DNA of 64,000 bases from an uncultured Pelagibacteraceae bacterium (GCA_902515205.1 CABXTU010000003.1:1-64000), one strand, 5' to 3'; positions 37,165 through 47,943 are shown, counted from the first letter of the stretch. Notes: generated from the letters alone by a model not told the origin. Translations and numbers: made by a program.

Positions 37165-38087
37165 GCTTTAAGCTCTTTCCAAAAAGTTTTAGCTAAATTA
37201 ACTTTTGTTAGATCATAAAAAGTTTTTAAACCGGTTGGAGATGTTACATTGATGTCACCATTTAGTTTTTGATCAATAAAATCAATTCCAGCAAAAAAAA
37301 TATTCTCTTTTTTTAAATCATATGCAACCAATTTTGATATTTTTTTTTCAATACCAGTTAAATTTGTAATAGTTGGAATAGCTCCTTTACTCATATTACT
37401 TAAAAAAGACCCTTTTTTTGGAACTCTAGATATTGCACCTACTACTTTACCGTTGATAAGAAAAACTCTTTTATCACCTTTGCTTATTTTTGGTAAAAAT
37501 TTTTGACAGATTATATGGTCGTGTTTTTTTAAATATCTTTTAACGAAATTTAGATTAAACTTATTTAATAGATGAATATCATTACCTCCGTAACTATTTA
37601 TAGGCTTTAATATAACTTTACTATTTACCTTAAAAAAATTTTTTACTTCATTTAAATTTTGAGTAAAAATAGTCTTTGGCATAAATTTTTGATATTTTGC
37701 AGAGTAAAGCTTTTCTGGTACGTTTCTAATGGATTTTGGATCATTTACCACTCTTACTTTTTTCTTGATCATATCTAAAATATAAGTTGTTGAAATATAC
37801 TCCTGATTAAATGGAGGATCTTGTCTAATCAAAATGAATTTACATTTTATTAACTCTAATTTTTGTTTATGTAGAATTTTAAATTTTTTTTTTTGTCTAT
37901 AATTGAATTTTATAAAGAATCCCTCAGCTATAATCTTAGAATTAATTATAGATAAATCTTTAGGGTAATAATAAAAAATCTTATAATTTTTTTTCTGAAT
38001 TTCATTAGCTAAAAAAATACTTGTATCTGTTAATGGGTTAAGTTTTGAGAGATAATTTCCTTGGATAGCAACAATTCTATTTATCAT
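37161..38087 (-). CDS. gshB: Glutathione synthetase
   Basis: ILIRQDPPFNQEYISTTYILDMI, VNDPKSIRNVPEKLYSAKYQKFMPKTI, ILKPINSYGGNDI, GDKRVFLINGKVVGAISRVP, NVTSPTGL. Start placed at Met4. Confidence 0.92.
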   Translation of the reverse strand: MINRIVAIQGNYLSKLNPLTDTSIFLANEIQKKNYKIFYYYPKDLSIINSKIIAEGFFIKFNYRQKKKFKILHKQKLELIKCKFILIRQDPPFNQEYISTTYILDMIKKKVRVVNDPKSIRNVPEKLYSAKYQKFMPKTIFTQNLNEVKNFFKVNSKVILKPINSYGGNDIHLLNKFNLNFVKRYLKKHDHIICQKFLPKISKGDKRVFLINGKVVGAISRVPKKGSFLSNMSKGAIPTITNLTGIEKKISKLVAYDLKKENIFFAGIDFIDQKLNGDINVTSPTGLKTFYDLTKVNLAKTFWKELKA

Positions 38088-39372
38088 ATAATTCACTTAA
38101 ATCTTCATTTTTAGAAAATCTGTTCATCATATGATCTGCATTTGTAGTTCTATTATCAATTATTTTTTGCAAGTGGTTAAGAAATAAAGTTTCATTTTTT
38201 CCACTTTTATTTACTATATCTCTTTTATTGAGTCCTTCCCTTGATAAATCTAACAAGTTTGATGCCCAGTAAAAAAGATCCTTACCCATTAATTGTGTAT
38301 TAAATCCTTTCTGAGGAGCCTCTAAATAAGCATTAATTATTTTATCTTTATCCCACTTAGATATTAATTCATACACTTCATCAAGATTTCCATATATCAT
38401 TCCAACATTAAACGCAGGACCCGCACATAGACAATCCCAACCACATGTGTCCATCGATCTGAGCTCTATATATTTCTTTAATCTATTTTCAGTAAAGATG
38501 GTGCTTAAATGAATAGATAAATCACTCTCATTTGGTAAACGTTTTCCAATCTCATTAATTTTTCCATTCATAAAGTCTTTAAAGGTATATTTTTTTCCCG
38601 ATATATACCTTTCGTTATCTTGTATAAATAAAATAGGAAAATTTATTATAAATTCAGCATATTTTTCAAAATCTAATTCTTCAAAAAAAATTTTTGGTAA
38701 ACCACCTCTAGAGGTACTTTGCCAAACTTTTGATCTATAAGATAAAAATTTGCTTTGTTTTTTTTCCACAATTGAAGAATTAGCGAATAAAGCAATAATA
38801 ATAGGAACAATCGAATTAACAACTTTGAATTTTTTAACAAAATCTTTTTCAGAGTCATAATCAATATTTAGTTGAGTTCCACATGTTCTGTACATCATAT
38901 CTAGACTTAATGCCCCTCCCTCTGGCATATCTTTTGTCATTAATTTATATCGTTCTTTTGGGTTATCTGGAATTTCATCAAGTTTTGAAATCGGATCAAA
39001 TCCTGAACTTACAATATTAATGCCTATTTTTTTTGTTACTTGCCTTAACTCGAATAAATAATCTTGTGCCTCAGCACAAGCATCATGAATGTGATTTAAC
39101 TTTTCACCTGACAATTCAATTTGATTTCCTGGTTCTAAAGTAATATTTTTTCCATCTTTATTTAAAGCGATAACATTTCCTTTTTCGTAAATTGGGTTCC
39201 ACCCAAATTCTAACAAAGCTGAAAACATCTGCTTTATTTCTGAATAACTAATTCTTTTATTACTTTTATTATCAAATAAAAATTTTTCATGTTCTATGCC
39301 AATTTTGAAATTTTTCCTTTTTTTAATACCTGATTTAAAATAATTTACTATTTGTTCTTTTGATGTAATCAT
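38077..39372 (-). CDS. gshA: Glutamate-cysteine ligase (plant/alphaproteobacterial type)
   Basis: IGIEHEKFLFD, RYKLMTKDMPEGGALSLDMMYRTCGTQLNIDYDSE, IELRSMDTCGWDCLCAGPAF. Confidence 0.92.
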   Translation of the reverse strand: MITSKEQIVNYFKSGIKKRKNFKIGIEHEKFLFDNKSNKRISYSEIKQMFSALLEFGWNPIYEKGNVIALNKDGKNITLEPGNQIELSGEKLNHIHDACAEAQDYLFELRQVTKKIGINIVSSGFDPISKLDEIPDNPKERYKLMTKDMPEGGALSLDMMYRTCGTQLNIDYDSEKDFVKKFKVVNSIVPIIIALFANSSIVEKKQSKFLSYRSKVWQSTSRGGLPKIFFEELDFEKYAEFIINFPILFIQDNERYISGKKYTFKDFMNGKINEIGKRLPNESDLSIHLSTIFTENRLKKYIELRSMDTCGWDCLCAGPAFNVGMIYGNLDEVYELISKWDKDKIINAYLEAPQKGFNTQLMGKDLFYWASNLLDLSREGLNKRDIVNKSGKNETLFLNHLQKIIDNRTTNADHMMNRFSKNEDLSELYDK

Positions 39373-39402
39373 TGAATATAAAATAATACTTTATTGACAG
39401 AA

Positions 39403-39960
39403 TTAAAGTAGAGAATATGGCTTTCTAGAAAAAATTTTTTTTACCATTGGCTTAAAAAATTTTAATGGTAGTGATTTATAGTTGGGATCAAATGAATTTT
39501 GATCATATTTTTCACAAAAATTGATAGTATCTTGATAATACTTATGATCTTTATATTTCTCTCTTTTATTTCTATCTCCACCTAAATGATGTGCATAATA
39601 GTACATCTGAAATTCACCATGTTTTTCTATTATCCAGTGAGTTTTTTCTGAAACATATGGTTTTAGAATTGAAGCTGCATATTCAGAATGGTTCATAGGT
39701 GCCAGCTCATCTCCAATATCATGGAGCAAAGCTGCAACAACCATCTCTTCACTTTCTCCATTAATGTATGCTCTAGTTGCACTTTGAAGTGAATGCTCTA
39801 ATCGTGATATTTTGTAACCCTCTAATGTCCCTGTAAGATTGGACATAAAATTTAATATCCTATCTGATGTTTTGCTAGCAAAGTCCTTTTCATGTTTGTC
39901 TAAAAAAAGATAATCATCTTTAGTTCCATTTTTCATTTGGGTAAAATTTACTTTTTTCAT
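39403..39960 (-). CDS. HD-domain protein resembling PhnZ/TmpB mixed-valence di-iron oxygenases
   Basis: HSLQSATRAYINGESEEMVVAALLHDIGDELAPMNHSEYAASIL...HHLGGDRNKREKY; operon position between gshA and purF. Confidence 0.72.
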   Translation of the reverse strand: MKKVNFTQMKNGTKDDYLFLDKHEKDFASKTSDRILNFMSNLTGTLEGYKISRLEHSLQSATRAYINGESEEMVVAALLHDIGDELAPMNHSEYAASILKPYVSEKTHWIIEKHGEFQMYYYAHHLGGDRNKREKYKDHKYYQDTINFCEKYDQNSFDPNYKSLPLKFFKPMVKKIFSRKPYSLL

Positions 39961-39963
39961 TAT

Positions 39964-41445
39964 TTAATTATTTGAAGCTGAACTTAGTAAAGATAGTTGA
40001 GTTATTTTACTATCCCCTAATTCATCAATTGGCTTTACTGGATAATCTCCGGTAAAATAATGGTCTGTTAGTTGTGGGTAAGTTTCATTTCTTTTATCGA
40101 AACCAATAGCTTTATATAAACCATTGATTGATAGAAATTTTAATGATTTAGCTCCAATATATTCTCGTATTTCATCATTAGATTTGTTTGCCGCTAACAA
40201 TTCTTTTTTTGTTGGAGTATCAACTCCATAAAAATCAGGATATCTTATTTCTGGACAAGCTATCATTACATGAACTTCCTTTGCTCCTGCGTCATACAGC
40301 ATTTTCACTATTTTATGAGATGTAGTTCCTCTTACAAGTGAGTCATCAATTAGAATTATTTTTTTATTTTTAATTGTAGTTTCATTTGCATTTAATTTTA
40401 ATCGAACTCCTAAACTTCTAATTTTTTGACTTGGTTCAATAAAGGTTCTGCCAACATAATGGTTTCTTATTAGTCCATGTTCAAAATTAATATTTATTTT
40501 TTGGGAAAATCCAAGAGCAGCTGCATTTCCTGAATCCGGCACTGGTACAACTATATCAGCCTCAATATCATTCTCATTTGCAAGTTCCTTTCCTAAATTT
40601 TTCCTATGTTCATAGGCAGTTTTATTATCTAGAAGACTATCTGGTCTTGAAAAATAGATATACTCAAAAACACATGGCCTTACTTTTTTTGATGGAAATG
40701 GTTTGATACTTACTAATTCATTATTTTCTATCAAAACAATTTCTCCGTTTTCAACTTCTCTCAAAAATTTAGCTCCAATTATATCTAATGCACAAGTTTC
40801 AGATGCTAATACGTAGCTTCTGCCTAATTTACCAATTACCAAAGGTCTTATTCCGTAGGGGTCTCTTACACCTATTAAAGAAGTTTGAGTCAACATCACT
40901 AAAGCATACCCTCCTTGTATTTGAAATATAGCATCAACAACTTTATCAATCGTTTTTGGTCTTTTAGATTTAGCAATTAGCTGAACAATAGTTTCAGTAT
41001 CTGAGGTAGTATAAAAGATTGCACCTTCTTCAACCAGTTTATTTCTTAATGAAATTGAGTTTGTCAAATTTCCATTGTGCGCAACTCCAATACCACCAGC
41101 ATTTGTATCAGCAAAAAAAGGTTGAATATTTCTAAGAGTATTATTTCCAGTAGTACTATAACGATTGTGACCTATAGCATAATTACCTTTGAGATTATTA
41201 AGAACTTTTTCTTTATTGAAGTTATCACCCACTAATCCAAATCTTTTTTCTGAATAGTATTTTTTACCATCAAAAGAAACTATTCCACATCCTTCTTGAC
41301 CACGATGCTGTAAAGCATGCAGACCAAGTGCTGTTAAGGCGGAAGCATCTTTGGCATTGCTAACTCCAAATACACCACATTCTTCTTTTATCTTCGGATC
41401 AAAGTTCTTCAATTTTTTCTTTAGAGTCCCGATATGTTTTTTCAT
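39964..41445 (-). CDS. purF: Amidophosphoribosyltransferase
   Basis: EECGVFGVSNAKDASALTALGLHALQHRGQEGCGI, VVPVPDSGNAAALGFSQ, IILIDDSLVRGTTSHKIVKMLYDAGAKEVHV. Confidence 0.96.
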   Translation of the reverse strand: MKKHIGTLKKKLKNFDPKIKEECGVFGVSNAKDASALTALGLHALQHRGQEGCGIVSFDGKKYYSEKRFGLVGDNFNKEKVLNNLKGNYAIGHNRYSTTGNNTLRNIQPFFADTNAGGIGVAHNGNLTNSISLRNKLVEEGAIFYTTSDTETIVQLIAKSKRPKTIDKVVDAIFQIQGGYALVMLTQTSLIGVRDPYGIRPLVIGKLGRSYVLASETCALDIIGAKFLREVENGEIVLIENNELVSIKPFPSKKVRPCVFEYIYFSRPDSLLDNKTAYEHRKNLGKELANENDIEADIVVPVPDSGNAAALGFSQKININFEHGLIRNHYVGRTFIEPSQKIRSLGVRLKLNANETTIKNKKIILIDDSLVRGTTSHKIVKMLYDAGAKEVHVMIACPEIRYPDFYGVDTPTKKELLAANKSNDEIREYIGAKSLKFLSINGLYKAIGFDKRNETYPQLTDHYFTGDYPVKPIDELGDSKITQLSLLSSASNN

Positions 41446-41944
41446 TTGGAAATTCTTTCAGTAAATAATTACTACCTTTTTCTAAATATGGAAAGATGAA
41501 TGATTTGTTCAAATTTATTGGCCATTTATCATAATTATACACAATATGTATGCCTGAAAATAAGAATATACAAATAATATATGCTCTGACGAATCCGAAA
41601 AAGAAACCAAATATTGTATCTAAGCTACCAATTCCTGAATAACTTACGGCTTTGCTAATACCTCGGTTAACCATTAAAACCAGAAATATTACAATGATAA
41701 AAATTGTAACCCCAAGCCCGATATCTAGCACGTATTCATTATCAATTATATCTTTAAAATAAGGTTTAATTTTAGGAAAAATAATTAAAGTTATTACATA
41801 AGCTAATAACCATTTTGCTATTGATAAAATACTTAGTACAAAACCTTTTTTATAACATTTTATAAGAGAAAGCGTTGTAAATATTATATATATAAGATCA
41901 ATTACTGAAGTTGCACTATAAAAGTCTTTTAGCACTTCTAGCAT
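41399..41944 (-). CDS. cvpA: CvpA family protein
   Basis: Membrane protein with CvpA motifs (SYSGIGSLDTIFGFFFGFVRAYIIC), directly upstream of purF. Confidence 0.85.
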   Translation of the reverse strand: MLEVLKDFYSATSVIDLIYIIFTTLSLIKCYKKGFVLSILSIAKWLLAYVITLIIFPKIKPYFKDIIDNEYVLDIGLGVTIFIIVIFLVLMVNRGISKAVSYSGIGSLDTIFGFFFGFVRAYIICIFLFSGIHIVYNYDKWPINLNKSFIFPYLEKGSNYLLKEFPNEKTYRDSKEKIEEL

Positions 41945-41948
41945 TTAA

Positions 41949-44333
41949 TTATTTTCCAAATGGTTTAATTAACAATATTAAAGTAGGAAGCAATGTTAGA
42001 ACCGAAATCATTGCTAACAACATAGCTAATCCAGTAAAAATACCAAAATAAATTGTAGGAATAAATTTAGAAAGAACTAATATTGAAAAACCAAAAACAA
42101 TTGTGATTGAAGTGTTTAGAATGGCTTTGCCTACTGTTGAGTGACAAAGTTTAAGAGTTTTGTTGTAATCTTTTATATTATTAAATTCTTCTTTGAACCT
42201 ATAAATGTAGTGAATACTATTATCAACAGCAATTCCTATAGTAATTGCTGCAATAGTTATCGTCATCATATCTAATGGAATACCTAATAGCCCTATAATC
42301 CCTAAAATAAAAAAGGCAGCAATGAAATTTGGAACTACACCAATTAAAGATAACTTAATATTTCTAAAAAGTATTATAAACATTGATAATATACCAATTA
42401 TAACTAAACCCAAAGTAAGGATTTGAGATTTAAAGAGACTTTGTAATAAATTATTAAATAAGATTAATACACCAGCAAGTTTAAATTCATCACCATTAAG
42501 ACCAATTTTATTTTTCAAATCATAATTTATTTTTTTAATCAATTCATTTCTTCTTAAATTTTTTTGGGAATCTATTATTCGAAGATTGATACGCGCCTCA
42601 TTATTTTCAATTGAAATATATGGATCAATTATTTCGGTTTTAATACTCTTAGGTATTTTAGAATATAACACACCCATTTCTAGTGTTCCTAAGGGCTTAT
42701 TATTATTGAGCAGAGTTGCGACATCGATTATTGATGAAAAAGATAAAACTTTCCCAACTTCTGGTAAGTTGTCAAGATAATTATGAACTGATGCTATTCT
42801 GTCTATTTTATCTTTTGTAAACCAATATTTTTGATCATTTTGATCTTCTTCATCACCCCAATCTTCAAATTCGTCGTCCTCACTTATTATTTTTTCTTTC
42901 TTTGGAAACTTTAAAATGACCTCGAGAGGAGTGGTTCCTCCAAGCTTTTCATCTATTAGTTTCATTCCTTTATAAATCTCAGTTTTTTTACTAAAATAAT
43001 TTATAAAACTATTTTCTACTTCAAGGCGGATAATTCCGATGAAACTCAATAAGATTATTATTCCCGTTAAAGTAAAGATTGTTTTTTTATTATTTTCAGA
43101 AATTTTTGCGAAAAAAAGTGTAATTTTAGAGCTTTCATTTTTTTTTAAAGAAATATTTTCTTCCGGCATAAAATTTATCAATGTAGGGAGCAAAGTAAAT
43201 GTTATCACGAATGAAGTTATCAACCCTAAAGTCATCATCCATCCAAAATCTATGATAGGTTTTATTTCACTAAATATTAAAGATAAAAATGCAATAATTG
43301 TTGTTAGAACAGTATATAAAATTGGCCAAAACATTTTATTCGTAGTTAAAGAAATTAACTCAAAGGTATTTTTATTTGGATAATCTTCTCTAAGTTGTAA
43401 AAACCTAGTGCTCATGTGAATATTCATTGCCATTGTCAAAATTAACATTAGAGCAATAAAGTTTGAGGAAATTACCGTCACTTTCCATCCTAACAAGCCA
43501 AGTAATCCCATCATGATTACTACAGAAAAAAAACAACTACTAATTGGGGCTATTATCCAAATTAGTTTGCGGAAAACAAACCATAATGTTGCAATTATAA
43601 ACAAAAGAACTCCAATACCAAAAACAACAATATCACTTTTGATAAAAGACATCATGTCGTCAGCTATCATTGGAATACCACCTAAATGAATTTTTCCAAT
43701 ATCCTCATAACTTTTTATAACATCTCTTATTTCTAAAATATTAAGATGATTTTGTTTTTTAATTTTGTCTTTATAAATCTCTACATTTTTTTTTGATTTA
43801 TCAGTTAAATATTTTATTTCTTTGTTTTCTTTAATATTAACAATAATTCCACTTGTTTTTCCATCTTCACTAATAACAAAATTTCTAAAAACTGGGCTGC
43901 TCAAAATTTCTTTAAAACCTCTTTCTCGATCAATATCTTCATCCTTCAGAGTTTTAAAATTTTCCAATCTTTGTTGGAGTGGTTCATCAGAGCTGTTTAA
44001 TAATGGAATATCTAATAAAGTAATTACACTATGAACCCAATCTAAACTTTGAATTTTATACTTTAAGCTTAATAGATTGTTTATAGATGTATTACTGACC
44101 ATTCCTTCGTTTGGGGTATAAGTTAAAATTAGAAATTCCTTAGAACCGTATCTTTTTGATATTTCTTGCAAATATAAAAGATCAGGATCTCCTTCAATCA
44201 GCAAAGTTTCAGATGATGCATCTAGTCTAAAATTTTTAGAATGAAATCCAAAACTAAACAAAAGGATCAATAAAAAAATTAAAACTGATTTAGGGTTTTT
44301 TAGAACAATATTTTGATAGAATCGGCCAAACAT
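41949..44333 (-). CDS. MMPL/RND superfamily exporter
   Basis: Two repeats of RND/MMPL TM bundles (IALMLILTMAMNIHMSTRFL; MTITIAAITIGIAVDNSIHYIYRFKEEF). Start placed at MFGRFYQN (Met23), which removes the overlap with dnaB. Confidence 0.87.
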   Translation of the reverse strand: MFGRFYQNIVLKNPKSVLIFLLILLFSFGFHSKNFRLDASSETLLIEGDPDLLYLQEISKRYGSKEFLILTYTPNEGMVSNTSINNLLSLKYKIQSLDWVHSVITLLDIPLLNSSDEPLQQRLENFKTLKDEDIDRERGFKEILSSPVFRNFVISEDGKTSGIIVNIKENKEIKYLTDKSKKNVEIYKDKIKKQNHLNILEIRDVIKSYEDIGKIHLGGIPMIADDMMSFIKSDIVVFGIGVLLFIIATLWFVFRKLIWIIAPISSCFFSVVIMMGLLGLLGWKVTVISSNFIALMLILTMAMNIHMSTRFLQLREDYPNKNTFELISLTTNKMFWPILYTVLTTIIAFLSLIFSEIKPIIDFGWMMTLGLITSFVITFTLLPTLINFMPEENISLKKNESSKITLFFAKISENNKKTIFTLTGIIILLSFIGIIRLEVENSFINYFSKKTEIYKGMKLIDEKLGGTTPLEVILKFPKKEKIISEDDEFEDWGDEEDQNDQKYWFTKDKIDRIASVHNYLDNLPEVGKVLSFSSIIDVATLLNNNKPLGTLEMGVLYSKIPKSIKTEIIDPYISIENNEARINLRIIDSQKNLRRNELIKKINYDLKNKIGLNGDEFKLAGVLILFNNLLQSLFKSQILTLGLVIIGILSMFIILFRNIKLSLIGVVPNFIAAFFILGIIGLLGIPLDMMTITIAAITIGIAVDNSIHYIYRFKEEFNNIKDYNKTLKLCHSTVGKAILNTSITIVFGFSILVLSKFIPTIYFGIFTGLAMLLAMISVLTLLPTLILLIKPFGK

Positions 44334-44355
44334 TCTAACCCATTTATATGAGAAT

Positions 44356-45774
44356 TTAACTGATTTGAGTATCTTTAAATTTGGTAAACATCGCCTCAAA
44401 CTCTAGCATTATATTTCCTGTAGGGCCGTGTCTTTGTTTACCAATTATTATTTCTGCTAAATTTGAAACTTCATTCATTTTTACTTGCCATTCAGCATGT
44501 TCTACAGTTGCCGGTCTTGGTTCTTTTCTTTCTAAATAATAAGCTTCTCTATAAACAAACATTACGACGTCGGCATCTTGTTCAATAGATCCTGATTCCC
44601 TTAAATCAGATAATTGAGGTTTTTTATCGTCTCTTTGTTCAACTGCTCTTGATAACTGTGAAAGAGCTATTACTGGAATAGCCAATTCTTTAGCAATAGC
44701 TTTTAATCCTTGAGTTATTTCAGAAATTTCTTGAACTCTTCCATCTTTATTATTGAAAGTTCCTCTCATTAATTGAATATAGTCAACAACTATCATTTCA
44801 AGACCAAATAATCTTTTTATTCTTCGGGCACGATTACTCATTGCCGCAATACTTATTGCTGGGGTTTCATCTATATAAAGTGGAAGTTCAGAAATATTTT
44901 TAGATGTTTCTATGAATTTATCAAATTGTTCATCTGAAATTCTTCCCCTTCTTATATCATTTGATTTTATTCTTGATTGTTCGGATAAAATTCTAGTTGA
45001 TAGTTGCTCTGAAGACATTTCTAAAGAAAAAAAAGCAATTGATGATTTTTTGCCACTATCTTGTAATTTTTGTGCTGCATTAAATGCAATGTTGGTAGCT
45101 AAAGCTGTTTTACCCATTGAGGGTCTTCCAGCTATGATAATCAAGTCAGATTGATGTAGCCCTCCAAGTCTGTCATCTATATCTCTTAGCCCAGTAGGAA
45201 CTCCGACAATTCCCTCTTCATTACGGTAAGCAGCTGAGGCCATTTCAATAGTTTGTTTCATTGCATCGTCAAATTTTATTAAGGATGAATTAAAAGAGCC
45301 TTTTTCAGCAAGATCAAATAACAATCTTTCAGAATTTTCAATTATTTTTTGACCGTTAGTATTTAAATCATTTAACTTTGCAGTATCAATAGTTTGTTCA
45401 GATATTTTTATAAGCTCTCTTCTAACAAACATATCATATATAATCTTAGAATACTCTGTTGCCTGTCTTGTAGAAGTTGAAAATTTTGTAATTTTAACAA
45501 GATACTCAGGAACATTTAGATCATCCTTTTCATTTTCAAAGTAGTTTTTTAAGGTAATTGGATTTGCGAGTAAACCTTTATAGATTAAACTTTCTATAGC
45601 AGCGAAAATTTTTTGATGCATTGGGTCATAAAAATTTAAATTAGAGATAATTGTGTTTATTTCATCGAAAATTTCATTTGTTACTAATATAGATCCAATA
45701 ACCGCTTGTTCAGCTTCAATATTGTTTGGAAGTTCCTTAAATTTATCTACTAACAGACTTAGATTATTTTCCAT
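44356..45774 (-). CDS. dnaB: Replicative DNA helicase
   Basis: PNNIEAEQAVIGSIL, LIIIAGRPSMGKTALATNIA, FFSLEMSSEQLSTRIL, VVDYIQLM, LSQLSRAVEQR. Confidence 0.96.
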   Translation of the reverse strand: MENNLSLLVDKFKELPNNIEAEQAVIGSILVTNEIFDEINTIISNLNFYDPMHQKIFAAIESLIYKGLLANPITLKNYFENEKDDLNVPEYLVKITKFSTSTRQATEYSKIIYDMFVRRELIKISEQTIDTAKLNDLNTNGQKIIENSERLLFDLAEKGSFNSSLIKFDDAMKQTIEMASAAYRNEEGIVGVPTGLRDIDDRLGGLHQSDLIIIAGRPSMGKTALATNIAFNAAQKLQDSGKKSSIAFFSLEMSSEQLSTRILSEQSRIKSNDIRRGRISDEQFDKFIETSKNISELPLYIDETPAISIAAMSNRARRIKRLFGLEMIVVDYIQLMRGTFNNKDGRVQEISEITQGLKAIAKELAIPVIALSQLSRAVEQRDDKKPQLSDLRESGSIEQDADVVMFVYREAYYLERKEPRPATVEHAEWQVKMNEVSNLAEIIIGKQRHGPTGNIMLEFEAMFTKFKDTQIS

Positions 45775-45842
45775 TAAGACTAATTTATAATAAAAATGAT
45801 TAATACAAATCGGAAAAAAGAATTGGGGAAAAGATTGTATAA

Positions 45843-46301
45843 TTATTGAATAGTCTCAGCGGACTCAACGTTGATTGTTATTTCAGCATCAACTTCAGAG
45901 TGTAAAGAAATCTTTACTTTAAAACTACCTAAAGATTTTATTTCTTTTGTTGGCTGTATCATTGAAGGTTTAATCTCAATTTTATCTTTTTCATAAATTA
46001 ATTTTGAAATTTCTGTTGGTTTAACTGAACCATATAGCTCATTATTTTCGGTACTTAATTTTTTGACCTCATAAGTCTTTTTATTTATCTCTTCAGATAC
46101 TTTTTTTGCTTTTTGTTTTTTTTCGTTATCTTTTTTGTCTAAATCAGACTTAATCTTTTTAACTTCTAGAATATTTTCTTTAGAGGCATACATCGCTTTT
46201 TTATTAGCTATTAAAAAATTCCTAGCAAATCCTCTTTTAACATCTATGATTTGACCTATTAATCCTATTCTTTTTAAGTTTTCTAATAATATTACTTTCA
46301 T
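45843..46301 (-). CDS. rplI: Ribosomal protein bL9
   Basis: MKVILLENLKRIGLIGQIIDVKRGFARNFLIANKKAMYAS. Confidence 0.94.
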   Translation of the reverse strand: MKVILLENLKRIGLIGQIIDVKRGFARNFLIANKKAMYASKENILEVKKIKSDLDKKDNEKKQKAKKVSEEINKKTYEVKKLSTENNELYGSVKPTEISKLIYEKDKIEIKPSMIQPTKEIKSLGSFKVKISLHSEVDAEITINVESAETIQ

Positions 46302-46302
46302 T

Positions 46303-46575
46303 TTACAATAACGCTAAGTTTCTTGCTCTTTTAATCGAAGATGATAATTCCCTCTGTTTTTTTTGGCTTACATTTGTAATTCTTGAGGGTAAAATTTTAC
46401 CATTTTCAGACATATATTTTTTTAAAAGTTTAATATTTTTATAATCAATTTTGGGCGCTCCTTTTATTGATAATGGACAATTTTTTTTAAATTTATATTT
46501 ATTTGGTTGGAAAATACTTAATTTAGCAAAGTTACTCTGTTTTCCCTTTTTATTTCCACTTTGTCTTTTAGGCAT
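46303..46575 (-). CDS. rpsR: Ribosomal protein bS18
   Basis: [48 protein letters not shown]. Confidence 0.95.
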   Translation of the reverse strand: MPKRQSGNKKGKQSNFAKLSIFQPNKYKFKKNCPLSIKGAPKIDYKNIKLLKKYMSENGKILPSRITNVSQKKQRELSSSIKRARNLALL

Positions 46576-46577
46576 AA

Positions 46578-46931
46578 TTAGTTTTTAGTAATTTCTTTTT
46601 TTTCATTAACTATTCTTTTTGAAAAATATTCTGTTTCTAGATCAAATTTTTTAACCTTTACAGTTAAAAATCTTAAAAGTTTTTTATCTAATGACTCATT
46701 TTTTTCTAATTCTAGAATTAAATTTCCATTACCTTTAATTTTGAAATGTATATAGCTACCTTTTTTATTTTTTTTGATTATATAAGATAGGTTAAGTAAA
46801 CCCCAATTCTCAGTTTTTATGATCTCTCCATTATGTTTTTCGACAATTTTTGAGTATTTTTCAGTTAATTGTTTAACTTCACTCGGGGAAGTATCTTGTT
46901 TAGCTATAATAGTGTGCTCGTATAAATTCAT
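46578..46931 (-). CDS. rpsF: Ribosomal protein bS6
   Basis: [22 protein letters not shown]...[26 protein letters not shown]; rpsF-rpsR-rplI order. Confidence 0.95.
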   Translation of the reverse strand: MNLYEHTIIAKQDTSPSEVKQLTEKYSKIVEKHNGEIIKTENWGLLNLSYIIKKNKKGSYIHFKIKGNGNLILELEKNESLDKKLLRFLTVKVKKFDLETEYFSKRIVNEKKEITKN

Positions 46932-47016
46932 TTAAGTTCTTTAATAAAAAGTGTGGATATACTATTATAAACCTTTAATTACAATAGTAAAAAGAGCATA
47001 AAATATTAATTTTTAT

Positions 47017-47943
47017 ATGTTTTCAGTAATTTTTCCAGGGCAAGGATCTCAAATAGTTGGTATGGGAAAAGAGTTTTATGATAAATTTGAGCTTGTTAAG
47101 ATTCTATTTAAACAAGCTGATGAAATCTTGGGATATAATTTATCCAAAATCATTTTAAATGGACCAAAAGAAGAATTAGATCTTACTTCAAATACCCAGC
47201 CAGCAATATTCTTAGTTAGTTTCTCAATCTTTAATGTGATTAAAAAAGAATTTAATATTGATTTAAATAAAGCAAAATATTTTGCAGGTCATTCAGTTGG
47301 AGAATATTCAGCACTGTCTTCTGCTGGTTTTTTAAATTTTTCAGATACTATAAAACTTCTAAAAATAAGAGGAGATGCTATGCAAAATGCAATACCAAAA
47401 GGAGAGGGTGGTATGATAGCAATTCTTGGTACGAAAGTAAGTATGATAGAGAAAATTTTAAAAGAAAATGAAAATAATTTTACAGCTCAGATAGCAAATG
47501 ATAATTGTGATGGACAGATTGTATTAAGTGGAAAAAATTTGGATTTAAATAATTTAGTGACTATTTTAAAATCGAATAATATAAAAAATATAAAATTACC
47601 TGTTAGTGGACCATTTCACTCAAATTTAATGAGTAAAGCAACTGATATAATGAAGAAAGAGATCGAAATAGTAGAATTTCATGATTCAAAAAATATCTTA
47701 ATTTCAAATGTGACCGCAGGTGAAATTTCTGATGTAAAAGAAATTAAAAAGTTGTTAGTTGATCAAATTGAAAATAGAGTAAGATGGAGAGAAAGTATAT
47801 TAAATATGATTGATAAAGGTGTAGATCATTTTATCGAAATAGGACCCGGTAAAGTATTGTCAGGTTTAGTTAAAAGAATAAATAAAAATATAAAAATTAA
47901 TACAATTAATAATGAGATTGATATAAAAGATCTGAGTATATGA
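47017..47943 (+). CDS. fabD: Malonyl-CoA:ACP S-malonyltransferase
   Basis: VIFPGQGSQIVGMGKEFY, FAGHSVGEYSAL, LPVSGPFHSNLM. Confidence 0.96.
   Translation: MFSVIFPGQGSQIVGMGKEFYDKFELVKILFKQADEILGYNLSKIILNGPKEELDLTSNTQPAIFLVSFSIFNVIKKEFNIDLNKAKYFAGHSVGEYSALSSAGFLNFSDTIKLLKIRGDAMQNAIPKGEGGMIAILGTKVSMIEKILKENENNFTAQIANDNCDGQIVLSGKNLDLNNLVTILKSNNIKNIKLPVSGPFHSNLMSKATDIMKKEIEIVEFHDSKNILISNVTAGEISDVKEIKKLLVDQIENRVRWRESILNMIDKGVDHFIEIGPGKVLSGLVKRINKNIKINTINNEIDIKDLSI

Noticed and set aside
43039-43383. 114-aa plus-strand ORF antisense to the MMPL gene
   Set aside because: Shadow ORF; hydrophobic reflection of TM-coding sequence.
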